Assembly (NCBI GenBank): GCA_964017065.1
Contig: OZ024783.1
Location: 5,947,572 to 6,011,571 of the forward strand
Source: Haliclona indistincta
Taxonomy: Eukaryota; Porifera; Demospongiae; Haplosclerida; Chalinidae
Direction of reading: 5' to 3'
Length of the DNA stretch: 64,000 nucleotides
Shown here piece by piece: positions 36,310-49,929 of the stretch (within the stretch, counting starts at the first letter, position 1; every line of letters starts with the position of its first letter). The notes below the pieces were generated by a model. That model worked only from the letters and a program-made list of their open reading frames with translations. It was not told where the DNA came from and did not search any database. The translations under genes were made by a program, and so were the position numbers.

Positions 36310-38517
36310 GTTTCACTAGTAGTCTAGTGGGGCTGACGACAGGTGATAGTAAAGCATAGAGGAGGTCGAGATAAGGGATCTGGTTTGTATGGTACACTCC
36401 GTACATGGGTGTTGACTTTGTCAATATACACTCCCTTCGTTGCATGAGTAACCAAGTTGTGATGCACCGAGGTGTCTCACACGTTACGGCTTGAGGCGAT
36501 GCATGATGCGGGCACATAGCACATAGCATGGTTGAATTTTCACCACAGTTGTGTTGCGCGGGCACTCAGGTGTCTACCCTTGCAGGCTTGCCAGGGTCGA
36601 CCTGGCATAGAGTGCTGTGTGCCTCCTCAGTGTTGGGTTGTCCCACTCACCCCCCGAGCGGGTGGGACATAAGCGTGGTCGCCCCTGCAAATGCAAGGTG
36701 ACCCGGTAAGCTATAAGCCGGGAAAACCGGCCCACCCACGTGGGTGGGCCACCTCAGTCACTGCTAGCACCTGGGGAGTGTCCCTTGCGGTATTACCAAC
36801 CCTAGCTCCTTCCAACTGGTTTCGGAGGATAGGCATAGATATGTACAATGTTTATGTAAGTATGTTTGTAGCAACCAGGCCACGAAGATTATTAATGGTA
36901 AAAATTAATAATTATGATTGAATTATAGAGCCATGAACACTATAGCTGTGATAATACTGGCTTTTAAAATGTGAAAATGTGATGGCTTGTATTGTTTTCA
37001 CTTAGGCGTCAGGTAAAAGGAGACCGATGCTGCTATGTTGTTGGCTGCGTGATAATTATTTGGGCTTTTAAGCTAGTTGTCTCTGTGGGGTCATCAGCCC
37101 GGCCCCGTTGTTTCTTTTTCGTGATACTATACTTACATGTAATTCCCAGCATTTACTCACATGGATCCGCATGTTTGTGCGGCTAGATTTAGTACGTGAT
37201 TGCTAGCTATGTCTTATTTGTGGTTGATTGTTTGCTGTATAATTGTGATTTATAGTTTTGTATTTGATTACTCGTTGGTTACAAGTGCATGTTGCTTGTT
37301 TTTAATGTATGTCTTTAGGTTTTTCTGTTTCTCAGAAGTAGTTGGAGTTTCAGGTTCGTGAGCAGGATTGGAGGTGGTTGGTTACCTTCGGTTTGGGGGA
37401 GTTTTTGTGCATCGGTGTCGTTGGTCGGCATACACTCCCCCTGCTTTACGTGTAGGGGCCCCATTTGTGGTGTGGGAGATTATGTGCTGCGGCCCCACAT
37501 GTGGTGTGGGAGATTAGGTTGTTTGTGTTGTCCTGCCTGTAGTGGAGAGCTGTCACCCCGTGTGCATGGGGGAGACTGGGAAGTGTCCCTTGTGGTAACT
37601 ATGCAATCATATACCCATTCCGTATTATGGTGTCGGATGTGTGTGCGTGTGCATTTAGGCCCATGATGGTTATTAACAGCCACCTAGTTAGGAAGCACTG
37701 CAGCAAATTTGAAAATTACTATAGCAAGGAAATTGTAATGCTGATACAGAGATTTTTCATAATGCACAGCCAAGCTTCCCATGCATGTGCAAGCATGCTT
37801 GAAAATTTGGTTTGTGGTCAGTGATCGGGCTTTTTGCAAGTTCTTGAAAAACAATTGTAGTGGAATAATCATAGCTAAGACTGATTAGATTAGATATGAT
37901 GTGTACCAAATAGGCCATGAGAACAATCTGGTTAATAGGAATTTCTATTTGCTACATGTAGTATATAGTATTGTAAAAACTATAGTGGTGAAGCTCTAAT
38001 AATTTATATATTATATTAGTACTCTAGAATTATATTGGTGCCAACCCTTATGCTGTCACAGGAGTACTCACTATTATGGTATGTGCAAGTTAACAGTACA
38101 TGTCTTCTTTCTGTTCATAGTGGTCATCCTTACCTCACTGGTCTAACTAACTTATACTTAGTGGAGTATATTACTTGTACACTGGGCTACAAGGTGCCAT
38201 CATTGGTGCTGTACTGCTTTGCTGTTAGCTTTCTCTATACGCTATTGACTTTCTCTCACAAACACGTTCAGATTAGTTACATGTACAATGAAATTCAATC
38301 ACAAACTCTATTGTTACCTTACATATCATTGCCTTGTCCTATACTAGTGGCAATGATAATAATAATAATAATATTTAAAATTCTGAGTATCAAGTGTATG
38401 CCCATGATATCTCTAATTCCCTATACCAAGGGCTCATCGAACTTTAATGGCAAGAGGGCATGCAACTCTGAATACCATAGTATAGACAGCATAGTGCCAA
38501 GCTTTACTATATATAGG
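36310..38517. other. Duplicated intergenic block, second copy
   Basis: Aligns by eye with 6080-8460. No credible gene. It lacks the 43 bp palindrome seen at 7583. Confidence 0.5.
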
Positions 38518-38666
38518 TTATACCATGAAAAGGAGGGCAATATGGGATTTAAATCACCGCAGAAACCGATGGTATAGTACAACCCGATCGAGCGCGAAGC
38601 GCGAGGGCATCTATTTCGGTTCCAAGCTGATTTTAATCCCGTATTGCCCACTGTTTCATGGTATAA
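38518..38666. mobile_element. 149 bp MITE
   Basis: Ends TTATACCATGAAAAGGAGGG and, inverted, TTATACCATGAAACAGTGGG, with similarity extending about 38 bp. Absent from the first duplicated block, so it arrived after the duplication. A GAGCGCGAAGCGCGAG hairpin lies inside. Confidence 0.65.
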
Positions 38667-38942
38667 GTCCAAATATGGTATGATCAATTGAATGGCATGA
38701 TTCGGTGAATTCAACAGATTCGGTGAAAATCATGCCTTATTTGGACATAAGAACGCATGCTCTCTATTAAGAGCCTGGGAACGAGGCTAGTGTCTAGTAC
38801 TAACTATGTAGATCTTAGCTCAGCGCACTGGTATGTGTTCATTAGAACTCGTCCACAGAATGCTCATTATAAAAACACCGCACCGCTTGTAAAAGGTATT
38901 ATTAGTTCATTCTAGTGTCACTGCAAGACGCCTGACGGAGCC

Positions 38943-40533
<1,591 letters not shown>

Positions 40534-40734
40534 TAAGCTAAGGAAAGGGGTGTGGGTTTTCATTTGATTCTTGTGTAGTTATAGTAAGTTCTACTTCAGA
40601 CATAAATGTAATAATAACACTAAAGAACTATTTTAAAACAACTTATTATTATTGTTATTAATATTTTATTTTACAGTACAATGTGTTAGAGAGTTATGAG
40701 AAAATGAGTTGTCAATTGCAGTGAATGTACTGAT

Positions 40735-41290
40735 GGACTTCCAGCACATTCTACTGGAATCCAGCCTAGACTTGTAAAACACTGAGAAGTTTTATAGAGA
40801 CTACTACATTTATAACAGGGACATAGGAGGTGGAAAGAGCAAGGTTGAGAGGGGGAGAAGTTTTTGAGAAAGTCTTGCCACATGTGTTCTATAGATTGAG
40901 GTCCACCGGAGGAAGGGCATTCCATAATCGACATATTCTTTTAAAGTATGAGTGATGAATAATAGAAGAATTTGAAGATTGATGAACTAGCTTCATGGTA
41001 CATATGTATTACCCCCGGGTTGCCTGCGAGTCTCCTGCGGGTGTTGGTCCACTTACTCGTGAACGGTACTGTATGTCCGGATCTTGTGTTAGAGGAAGAA
41101 AGTGATAAAGTCCTTAACAGGAAAACTTGGATCAGGATATTTTAGACTTTTAACTAACTGTAAAATATCAGTTAGCTCATATATGTACATCAGTGGAAGC
41201 AAGTGTAGAGAAATAAGCCTGGTTTTATAGTCTGAGATGTAGTCACAAAGAATAAACTTAGTAGCTCTTCTTTGGACCTGTTCTAACATT
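40735..41290 (-). mobile_element. LINE reverse-transcriptase C-terminal fragment
   Basis: Minus-strand translation gives LEQVQRRATKFIL, LLPLMYIYELTDI, then a RLWNALPP-like stretch, FLKNFSPSQPCSFHLLCPC. This is the usual order at the end of a CR1/L2-like ORF2. It is 5'-truncated as is normal for LINE insertions, and broken in frame. Same insertion as 11985-12440. Confidence 0.8.
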
Positions 41291-41296
41291 TGTCAG

Positions 41297-42657
41297 GAGG
41301 ATACAACAGAGGTACTTCAACATCAGGCTGAGTCTCGTCGTGGTACACAGGGTGCAGGCTACTCAACAATTACTGATATTCTGGAGGGTTTTAGTGTCAT
41401 AGATTCCTTGCCAAAGACATTACATTTGTCTCAGCTTGATGATGGTGATGGAGTTGAAGTTACATTAAAAGAGCACAAGACTAAATGGCATGATTTGTGC
41501 AGACTTCGGTATACAATAAAACCGAGCTACAAAGAGCAGAAAAGAGGAACAGACAGGTAGATGATGATCATGATAATGAAGATAGTGCAAAAACTTGCAA
41601 GAGATTTAGTCGTACAGGTGTTTAGTCGTAGGTGTTTAGAAGATTTGTGTACACCTATTGATACGTGTTTCTTTTGTGGTAAGCCTGCTTCTTCTGGAAG
41701 GCCCTTAAGCAAAGTACAGTAGCAACTCTTGAATTATACGTCAGGGTGAGACAAAGTGCTATAAAACTGCAAGATGAGCAGCTGCTTACCAAACTTAGCT
41801 CAGGTGACAGAGCGAGATGATGCGAACCATGGCATAGCATTAATTTTGCTGAATTTTAGTGTCGTACATGGAAGAGACATGCAAAGATGAACTTATTGCA
41901 CCGGTCTTCAAATTAAATTATCTGACGGTCCTCTATGGCAAGTGGCTAAACCAACTTGGAATGAATATTATATCTAGATACATGTATTTTCACTCCACCA
42001 AGCTGAAAGATAGAATATTGGCATATTTTCCTGACATGGAAATGGAAGCTCATAAACAAAGACGAGATGTGGTCCTCATTTATAACAAAGATATCGGTTC
42101 TGCACTGAGGAAGGCTTGTAAGCACGATGCTGATGCCATTCATCTTGCCAAGGCTGCAAAGATAGTCAGAAGAGACATGTATAAGTTGAAAAACAAATTC
42201 TATTTAAGAATGGCTTGCCGTATTTGAGCGATTTGTCATCTTGCTGTATGATAGTACCAGCAGCTAAGAGTGTGTCAATCAGGCTATAAAAAACAACTTT
42301 TCACCCAGAATTAAAGGGAGAGCAATTGAAAACCTGCCACCTCTACACATGCTGCACTAACTGATCACATCAAGAGGGCTGCTTACCAACTGCTGGGCAC
42401 AGATGGCAATCAAGGCTCCTGGACTTCCGTCACCAAATGAATGGGGATGGAAGAAGGCTGATGAAGGATGGGAATCACAATGGACAACACTACCAGATGC
42501 TGCACAAGCTTGTAGGGAACTAATAAAGTGCAGCTGCAAGAAAAGCTGCAGAGGTCGCTGCAAATGCAAAAAGGTGCTCCATCATGCGCATCACTCTGCT
42601 TTTGTGGTGGCAGCTGCACTATCTAGACCTTTCTTCCATCTCAAGCTAATTTACTAG
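41297..42657 (+). pseudogene. Relic of a large transposon-associated protein
   Basis: In-order pieces of one protein lie in shifting frames: CQEDTTEVLQ to KWHDLCRLRY (41297-41567), a CFFCGKPASSGRPL zinc-type knuckle (about 41668-41706), a longer open stretch 41859-42227 (FKLNYLTVLYGKWLNQLG, RRDVVLIYNKDIGSALRKA, LAKAAKIVRRDM), and the C-terminal LPSPNEWGWKK, TTLPDAAQACREL and CSCKKSCRGRCKCKK (42403-42570). From memory, this order matches a family of large uncharacterised proteins common in cnidarian and sponge genomes and often multi-copy. Stops and frame changes between the pieces mark it as dead. Confidence 0.6.
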
Positions 42658-43097
42658 TGTATTTTTTCCTTTATCTTATCAGGGAGGCACGGTAGTGACC
42701 CCTATGTAGGGATGAACGAGAAAACAAGATGGCGGCTGCATACAATGTATTTGCGTTCAAACGCTGATATTTCGCCTTGTGATGAATTTTAACGTCCAAA
42801 GACACTTAGATCTGCTCTCTAGCGTTGCCTCATCTTACAGTAGCAAGGAGATTGCTCTAAATTGTTACAAAAGTGACTAACCTGGAAACGGTGAAAACTT
42901 GATCGAGTTTTGTCATCTTCGTTTTCTTCTTTCTTCCTTTTTTCAGCGCGCCTAGCACCTTTACGCGAGCAGTGCCGAGACCAGAACACCCATGAACAGT
43001 CGAGAAATTCTCCTGGCAGGTGCCTTTTGAACTTTGTTTTTAGCGAAACGGCGATATAAATTCCGCGATTTCTCGATCGTGATGCATTGTCAGCTAC

Positions 43098-43140
43098 ATT
43101 ATTATTATTATTATTATTATTATTTATTATTATTGTTATT
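43098..43140. repeat. (ATT)n microsatellite
   Basis: Near-perfect ATT run of about 43 bp interrupting the R1 body. Confidence 0.9.
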
Positions 43141-43394
43141 ACTGGCTTAACAGTACACATAATAGGAATCAAAGGGGGGTCAAAAAAGTATGACTGAAGG
43201 CAGTAGACTGAAGGACTGATTCAACAATGAGACAGCCTGGAAAATTATCTTGATCGGACAAAATTAGGTCTGTTAGAGAAAGCAAAGAGACAGTTAGTAC
43301 ATGGACATGATACATGAAAAGAGCACAGAATTGTAATCCTCATTGGCTCAAGGAAATGCAATTCTGCTGAGCCAAAGTGTTCGACGCCATTATT

Positions 43395-44568
43395 TAGTCT
43401 CGTCCCCAGACCACACACCCTCGCTTAATTGCTCGTGAGAGGGTCTGGTGGCTTTAGTCGATTTTCTTGGGCCAGGAAGTAACTTTTTCCCCGGAATGTC
43501 TGGGATAGAATCTGATTGGTCAGAAGGCCAAGTCTTACGTAATACAATTAACCCACATCGATAATAGAATGATGGCATTGAAGATATGACTGTAGCCTTT
43601 TGCCTGACGTTCTCGACCGTGCTATCAGAGCTGCGTTTGTCAGCATCGGTTATGAAAGTCTGACAGACAATCAGCGTGCGTCTTGCTCTTACCTGAGTTT
43701 GTCAAGGGAAAGACGTTTTCGTCGGCCTCCCGACTGGAGAACGCTAGAGTCTATACCTGCTGTCTAGACGTCTTCGCCTTCGTAGACTGTCTCCCTCGTC
43801 TAACGCGCAAGTACATACTAGACACTTGCATTGCAGGTGCAAAATCCAACATTAATTTTATACGGATTCATTAGTGTTACGTAACCCGTGCACACGAAAA
43901 GCCCAGGAAAGTGCAACTAAAGCCACCAGACCTAGCCTCGCGACCAGGCTCGTATTAGAGCCTGGTATCTACTGCTTGCGCATGCGTCAAAAAATCTTGG
44001 AATGTCAAGAAACCGTATATTAATAGGATACTTCCGTGTTATTTGACGTCACGCCTATCTGTAATGGAGGACTCCATCGTCTTTTGCCAGTGTCGTACGC
44101 TCTTCAGACAGCACATACAGACATCTAGTGTGGTTCCTAAGGTGTATCAGCTTGTGTGCGAGCTGTTTGTAAAACGGGACGAACCTATTCGCTTGGTTGC
44201 ATCAGGTATCATCTATTTAGTACGAGATGCTTGGTTTGTAGCTATCCAGACTCACACTATAGTCGCCAGGAGACTTGAAGCTAAGCGCTGTGTGTTGCTA
44301 TGCTTGTATTCGTGGTTGTTTTAGCAATATACAGGCAACACATTCCTTTACTACTGATTTGTGTGTATACACGTCATTATCAATAAAACAAAGAGCGGAA
44401 GTACGTAATAATGCAATTTTTAATGCTCGCTCAAGCTCAATTCACATTAATATACGACGCATGCGCAAGCAGTAGATACCAGGCTCTAATACGAGCCTGG
44501 TCGCGAGGCTACCACCAGACCCTCTCACGAGCAATTAAGCGAGGGGGTGTGGTCTGGGGACGAGACTA
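43395..44568. mobile_element. Mutator-like element with 9 bp target duplication (outer)
   Basis: Inverted ends of about 63 bp begin TAGTCTCGTCCCCAGACC. The 9 bp direct repeat GCCATTATT lies at 43386-43394 and 44569-44577. Its right inverted repeat is split by the inner element at 43933-44511; removing that insert restores the match to the left arm. There is no clear transposase, so it is non-autonomous. A 9 bp duplication with long inverted ends fits the Mutator superfamily. Confidence 0.85.
43933..44511. mobile_element. Mutator-like element nested in the previous one (inner)
   Basis: Perfect 56 bp inverted ends begin TAGCCTCGCGACCAGGCTCG. The direct repeat CCACCAGACC lies at 43923-43932 and 44512-44521. 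It shares the TAG-CTCG terminus with the outer element. A single related end (GAGCCTGGGAACGAGGCTA) also occurs at 38771-38789. Confidence 0.85.
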
Positions 44569-45690
44569 GCCATTATTGTGATTGCGCAAAACGCACGTGA
44601 CCAACCAGTGGTTAGCGCACGTGACCAAGCACCAGCTTGAGTATTGCCGCGCCGTATCAATCACGGAGAATCGCACACATAACGTATTTGTCTGGAGTCT
44701 TCGAAGATCGGTAAGCTCGTGTAGTATCACCATTCTGCGCTTGCCAGATTATTATAACCATGGTATAGGTCTACAAACAAGTGTGGACGGGCTCGTATGC
44801 ACTGCATGTATGCGTAGGCAAGCTGATATGTACAGCATGACAATCAATTTTTAGCCGTAATAATTATTAAGAAAAGCTATCAACAACAGGAATAGTAAAC
44901 TAATGGTGGAAACAAAGACGACTCGGTACATGCATGATATTGCATGATATTTTTTGCATGATATTGCATGACATGCATGATATTAAAAATATATATATTG
45001 AACTGCACTTCACTGAAAAGAAAAAAGGACACAAATAAGAAAATTATTATCGAAATCAAAAGGATGTAGTGATGAAGAAATCTACTACTGGTCCACAATG
45101 TAAACCAACAAGGAATAAGCATGGAATGGTAACACGATTGACTTGCTAACAGACCATAGATCCCAGCTTGTGACACAAGATCAATATTTTTATCACAAGC
45201 TGAATTCAATTCAATGCACGTCATGTGTCAGTCAATGGCAACTGGATCTATGGTCTGTTCAATAGCAAGTCAATATCGTGTTACCATTCCATGCTAGTTC
45301 CTTGTTGGTTTACATTGTGGACCAGTAGTAGATTTCTTCATCACTACAGCCTTTTGATTTTTGATTTCGATAGAAATTAAAAAAAATTATTATTATTGCA
45401 ATTATGATAATATTTATTTTTAAAGAGGTGTTTTTTTAATGGAAAATATCTTTGATGCCTCTATAGCTAAAAATCTTCTTAATATAATGCTTTAGCTCGG
45501 TGCAAAGTTTCATGCTTTCATCGTGAAAAGCACAATTACGTAGTGTTGCACATAATTATTTGCATTACAAACTACTATAACCTAAACCCTAGGCCCTAAA
45601 AGCCTTCGCTAATGGCGCCAGTATTCGCATGTAGGAGTGCAAGAGAAAATCATCTTCATGTTGCTTAAAGTTATTGTGGTATATACCATG

Positions 45691-46020
45691 TCAGGAGCGT
45701 ATAAAAGGAAGGAGCGTTCAACTACCGTATACGCTTAGTAATATCGAAGCCTAAAGTCCGCCGCCGTGCGCTGTTGCTACTTGGAACTTGGGCCTTTCTT
45801 TGCGCGTTGTGGCTGGCTATTTCCTACCTATACATTCATCCACGTCTCGTCCTGCCCGTCTCCGGCTAAAACAAGCAAGCGTTCAGCCAGAGCTATGGTC
45901 GCCGTCTTATGAGGCCTGCAAAAACCTTCCTTATAAGGAAGGTTTTTGCAGCGCAAGCGGCGGACTTTAGGCTCCGATATTTCTGTTAGTTACACGCTCC
46001 TTCCTTTTATACGCTCCTGA
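45691..46020. mobile_element. 330 bp element with CCATG target duplication
   Basis: Inverted ends of about 80 bp (imperfect inside) begin TCAGGAGCGTATAAAAGGAA. CCATG flanks at 45686-45690 and 46021-46025. A perfect inner palindrome (AAAAACCTTCCTTATAAGGA and onward) lies at 45917-45951. It abuts the inverted 7TM relic. Confidence 0.85.
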
Positions 46021-46711
46021 CCATGTACACGACACCTATATTATTATCAATAAACTTTTATCACCAACTTTGAAGTTACTTACACATTTGAATGCATGTA
46101 TGAACTTGGGCTAGGAGCAAAACAAAACAGTACCACAAACACTGGAACAACTGCAATAAAATTGATGGATAAGTGCAGCATGAAATGATAGCACCATCAT
46201 GAATTGTAAACTTACCCCAACATATCACACTGATCTTGATGACATAGTGACTAATGTTTTGACCAAGTACAATTACTAACTTCAAGTACAAATCGACTGC
46301 CTCAGCAGCCATCATCATGAACACTACCAGCATGAAGTAGTGTAACATGATAGAGACTATGGCACACAATGCAGGCACACTACTGTTGTAGTCGCTGTAG
46401 ATAGGTATATAGTCCGAGCAAAGCAAGACAAAGATTTAGCAACAGCTGTTCATGATCAGAGAGACTCAGTTTCCTAAAGCATGCAACATTGAACATGTTT
46501 GTACAATACCGAATAAAACTGGTCATGGTGAAACTATGGTGAGTAGAAGACCAGCTATGGACAGTATCACACCGTTGTATGACAGCATCTAAGAAAAAGT
46601 CTTCAGGACGATTTGAAACTGGTTTGTTACCAAATTGTGGTGAGACATCCTGCAATGCAATTTATGAAAGAAAATTCAGGTGTGCTTGCTTTAATTTAGT
46701 AGTAAAATGGC
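46021..46711 (-). pseudogene. Inverted relic of adhesion GPCR exons (TM1-TM4)
   Basis: On the minus strand, the end of a GPS exon (GCCATTTTACT near 46711), the TM1 exon (starting 46650, DVSPQFGNKPVSNRPEDFF), the TM2-TM3 exon (RKLSLSDHEQLLLNLC), the TM4 exon and the first bases of the last exon appear in proper order with their introns. Small deletions shift frame in the TM1 and TM2 exons. It is closer to genes 1 and 3 than to gene 5. It lies upstream of and opposite to gene 5. Confidence 0.85.
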
Positions 46712-46729
46712 GCATTGATTTGGACTAGT

Positions 46730-47181
46730 GCTGATTTGGACTGGGCTTGTATGCAGTGCATGCATAGGTGAGCTGATATGTACAGCATGCAATTTAAAAA
46801 GTAAAGAAAAGCCATCAACAACAGGAAAACTAAACTTGGTGGAAACAAAGAGTGGCTTAGCACATGCATGATTTTGAATCAAGTTGCACTTCACTGAAAA
46901 AGAAAAAAGGACACAAACAATTGCAAGAAAATTAAAGATTTCTATCGAAATCAAAAGGATGTAGGATGGATGAAATCTACCACTGGTTCACAATGTAAAC
47001 CAACAAGGAAATGGTAATACGCTCAACTGGATAATAGACCATGCATCCCTAAATCAGTGGCTGTACATATTATTATGGTCTCTCAGTCAACAACATGCAG
47101 CATTGGCATGGCCTATATAGCCAGTATTCATCCATCCTATACATCCTTTGATTTCGATAGAAATCTTTTTAATTTTCTTGT
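46730..47181. repeat. R1 spacer and foldback copy
   Basis: The R1 spacer (46730-46925) is followed by a shortened foldback (46928-47181) with GATTTCTATCGAAATCAAAA ends. The GGGAGGCAC half is absent. Confidence 0.55.
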
Positions 47182-47479
47182 GGTTGATCATGTTACCAAA
47201 CTATTGTTTTCTGTACCACATAGCTGCTGGTCTTCAGCTTGGTGTTTAAGCTTTGTCTGGTGTTTATGATCATATAAAATTACATGTGTTGCATGTGCAT
47301 CCGATCAAGATAACGTAACAAACAAATTTATTTCGCATGATAACCATTCATTGATAGTCATCATTTACATATAAGTCATTTGTATCAGTCAGTATGACCC
47401 TTTCTGATGGCTCATTATAGATTGCACAGAGAGGGATGATGTCAAATGGGGACTTTATTACTCAATGCTTGATGGATTT

Positions 47480-49070
47480 TACAGCTGCTACAGTACACAA
47501 TGTTATAGCTAGTACCAGGAAATGCATGTTACCAAGTATATGTATAATGTTATACCATGCCTTGTATTCATGATACACCACAAGTAGGCATGGTATAACT
47601 GACTTGTACCATGGCAACCACAAGCCCACTGATGTCTGTAGGTTTCTATAGGATAAATAAGGGCAACTTGCGCACTCTTTATAGTTTACTGGTGAGGTTG
47701 ACTCACAACTCTCACCCCTTCTCTCTTGAAGGTAGATCATTTCGATGGTCTTTTTTTGTCCTGTGGGAGTCATGTGACTCGACAGGATTTCCTGTGGAAT
47801 ATCTAGATATTCCACAGGAAATCCTGTGGAATAACTAGATATTCCACAGGAAATCCTGTTTTCCCGTGGTATAACTGGAATACACCACGGGCAGCGCCTT
47901 TGAAGCCATGGTACAAACATATGTGTACTTTAAAGGCTTTGTGCATGATGGCTCATGACCAATGCCTCAAAAGTCTCATTCTTGACGTATGTACTGCAGT
48001 TTGCTGTCATACTGATCAACATGTGAATACAGGTGTTGCACAGTAAGACCTTTACTTTAAGTACATGTAAGACCCTCACTGCATACAGCTGTAACACAGT
48101 TTGTTTACACAATGATATAGCTACGTACATGTACTTGTAGTACCAGGAAATTGCATGTTACCATTAAGGCTTCGTGCATGCATAATGGCTCACTAATGTT
48201 CAATACTCAGCGTATTATTCTAATTCTTTCTCTCCATTGAAAGTTCCTGGCCTCATTGCTTTCTAAACTCTAGCTTGACAGCTTGCTCACAATATCAATC
48301 TACTGTTCTCTTGTTTACTGACCTCATCTAACTTTTCACCAAACTATGTTTGACTCTTCCTTTCTACTATTATTATATTCTTGGCTGATCTCTGCTAACC
48401 ATTCACCTATACTTGTGGCTACTAACCTCTTTCTTTAACGTATGTAACTGGCTTTATGCTCTTCTACATTAATTTTATTATCACTGTACTTAATTTATTT
48501 ATTCATTGTAACTTCTTGGTTTCCTTGTTCCTATCACCTTATCTGTCCCTGTAATAAGTGTAGCCTTAATCCTATTAATGTTAATTTTACGTGATGCTTA
48601 AAATAATTATTTCTGGGTATCTGTAGTTTTTATGGATGTTCCATCAGTACAGATCTATTCATTCTCTCCTGACTCCACATCCTCCTCTCTCTTTTATTTA
48701 TTCTGTCTGTAAAATCTAATTTAAGTTGAATTGAATTGAACGTAAGAATGCACAGTAAGACCTTCATTGTAAGACCTGTTTGTAAGACCTTCACTGCATA
48801 CAGCTGTTGCACAGTTTATTTACACAATGATATAGCTAGTACCAGGAAATGTATATTACCAAGTACTTTAAAGGCTTCATACATGATGGCTCACTAATAC
48901 CTCAAAGGTCTCATTCTTGATGATGGTATGTACTGTATTTTGTAAGTTTGCTGTCATATTCAACATGTGAATGTGTGTGATAACACTGTACAAAGCTTCT
49001 CTGTATTGAACAATAATCAGGCAAGGCTACTAACCAATGCATGTTTACTAACAGGCTACTAACCACACAT
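47480..49070. repeat. Degenerate tandem copies of receptor-gene 3' flank
   Basis: The phrases ACAATGATATAGCTA, GTACCAGGAAATGCATGTT and TGATGGCTCA...CAATGCCTCAAAAGTCTC, which follow genes 1 and 3, recur three times here (near 47490-48030, 48040-48200 and 48750-49020), interrupted by other DNA. This suggests former gene copies now deleted. 48200-48740 itself shows nothing. Confidence 0.55.
47603..47920. repeat. Palindrome-rich MITE-like segment
   Basis: Outer inverted ends TTGTACCATGGC and GCCATGGTACAA enclose a nested palindrome built of TCCTGTGGAATATCTAGATA-type units (about 47775-47860). Confidence 0.5.
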
Positions 49071-49089
49071 TCAAAATTTCAATGTCTCC

Positions 49090-49240
49090 GTATTTGTGGT
49101 ACTATTATTTTGTTTTGCTTGATAATGCGTACATTCATCCAATCGTGTAAGGAATTTTAAAATCAAACCAGTAACAAATGACATAAATATTTTGAGTCAA
49201 GCGCATGCTCCTTCTATGACGGTCTGGTAGCACAATTTTT
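49090..49240 (+). pseudogene. Relic of TM4 and last exon of an adhesion GPCR
   Basis: GTATTTGTGGTACTATTATT and TACATTCATCCAATCGTG match the TM4 exon, including its end and donor. CATGCTCCTTCTATGACGGT then resembles the start of the last exon. Heavily decayed. The same pair is found at 60235-60345. Confidence 0.6.
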
Positions 49241-49929
49241 GATTGCATACGTATGCTTCAGCACAACAAGCACTGACTGAAACAGCAATCCTGTAGGTTA
49301 TGCTTAAAGCGAACGTTTTTACACGGTTGATAGCTACATGCATTGTCATACGTAGGTGACATAAATCCATGTGAGTGGATGAATAACAAGCTTGCACACT
49401 AAATCACTGTACAATGAGAATTGCTCAATGCTTGGTGACTTACTATACTGACCTGTTAATAATAAATTATTTTTGGATGTCAGCATACACATGCTTGTAT
49501 GTACAATGATACAACTATATACCAGGAATTGTATGCTTTAAGGGTTTCATATGCATCATTAATGTTAATGTCTCGTTTATTTTAGTACACAGCAGATGGG
49601 CGACTGCTGGCACAATTACTCTGATCATTATAAAACATGTTTAACAGTTTTTATAAATTATTATTAATCTAGTGGTTCAGACTGTGGTATTGAAATGTCT
49701 GTGGAACATTCTAGTTGTATGTGTTCAGTTCTGTATTTAAGGAATGTGTGTTTCTGTTGAGTTTATGCTATGCTGATGTTGTGTTCTGCTGTAACTTTTA
49801 TTCTTGTTGAGTTTTAATTGTTTATCAACTCATGTGTTAACCACGACCGAAACACTGCGACCGTTGATACACAGAAAATACGCACTCGGCCCAAAAAAAA
49901 CGACTGTCAATGTGCATTGCGTACCGAAC
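49241..49929. other. Upstream region of gene 5
   Basis: No gene seen. Promoter and 5' UTR of gene 5 are expected here, but no motif stands out. Confidence 0.35.

Larger units (their letters stand above)
42680..45390. repeat. Composite repeat R1, copy interrupted by nested elements
   Basis: The GGGAGGCAC end and body are at 42680-43098. The body resumes at 44569 after the Mutator-like insertion, and the spacer and full foldback (about 45036-45390) follow. The order equals copies 1 and 2. An ATT-rich run sits at 43098-43140, followed by about 245 bp without R1 similarity. Confidence 0.6.

Noticed and set aside
36224..36565. 113-residue minus-strand frame
   Set aside because: It begins in the 225 bp MITE and continues into duplicated intergenic DNA; the other copy of that DNA has it interrupted.
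43100..43140. Asparagine-run frame
   Set aside because: It is the ATT microsatellite read in one frame.
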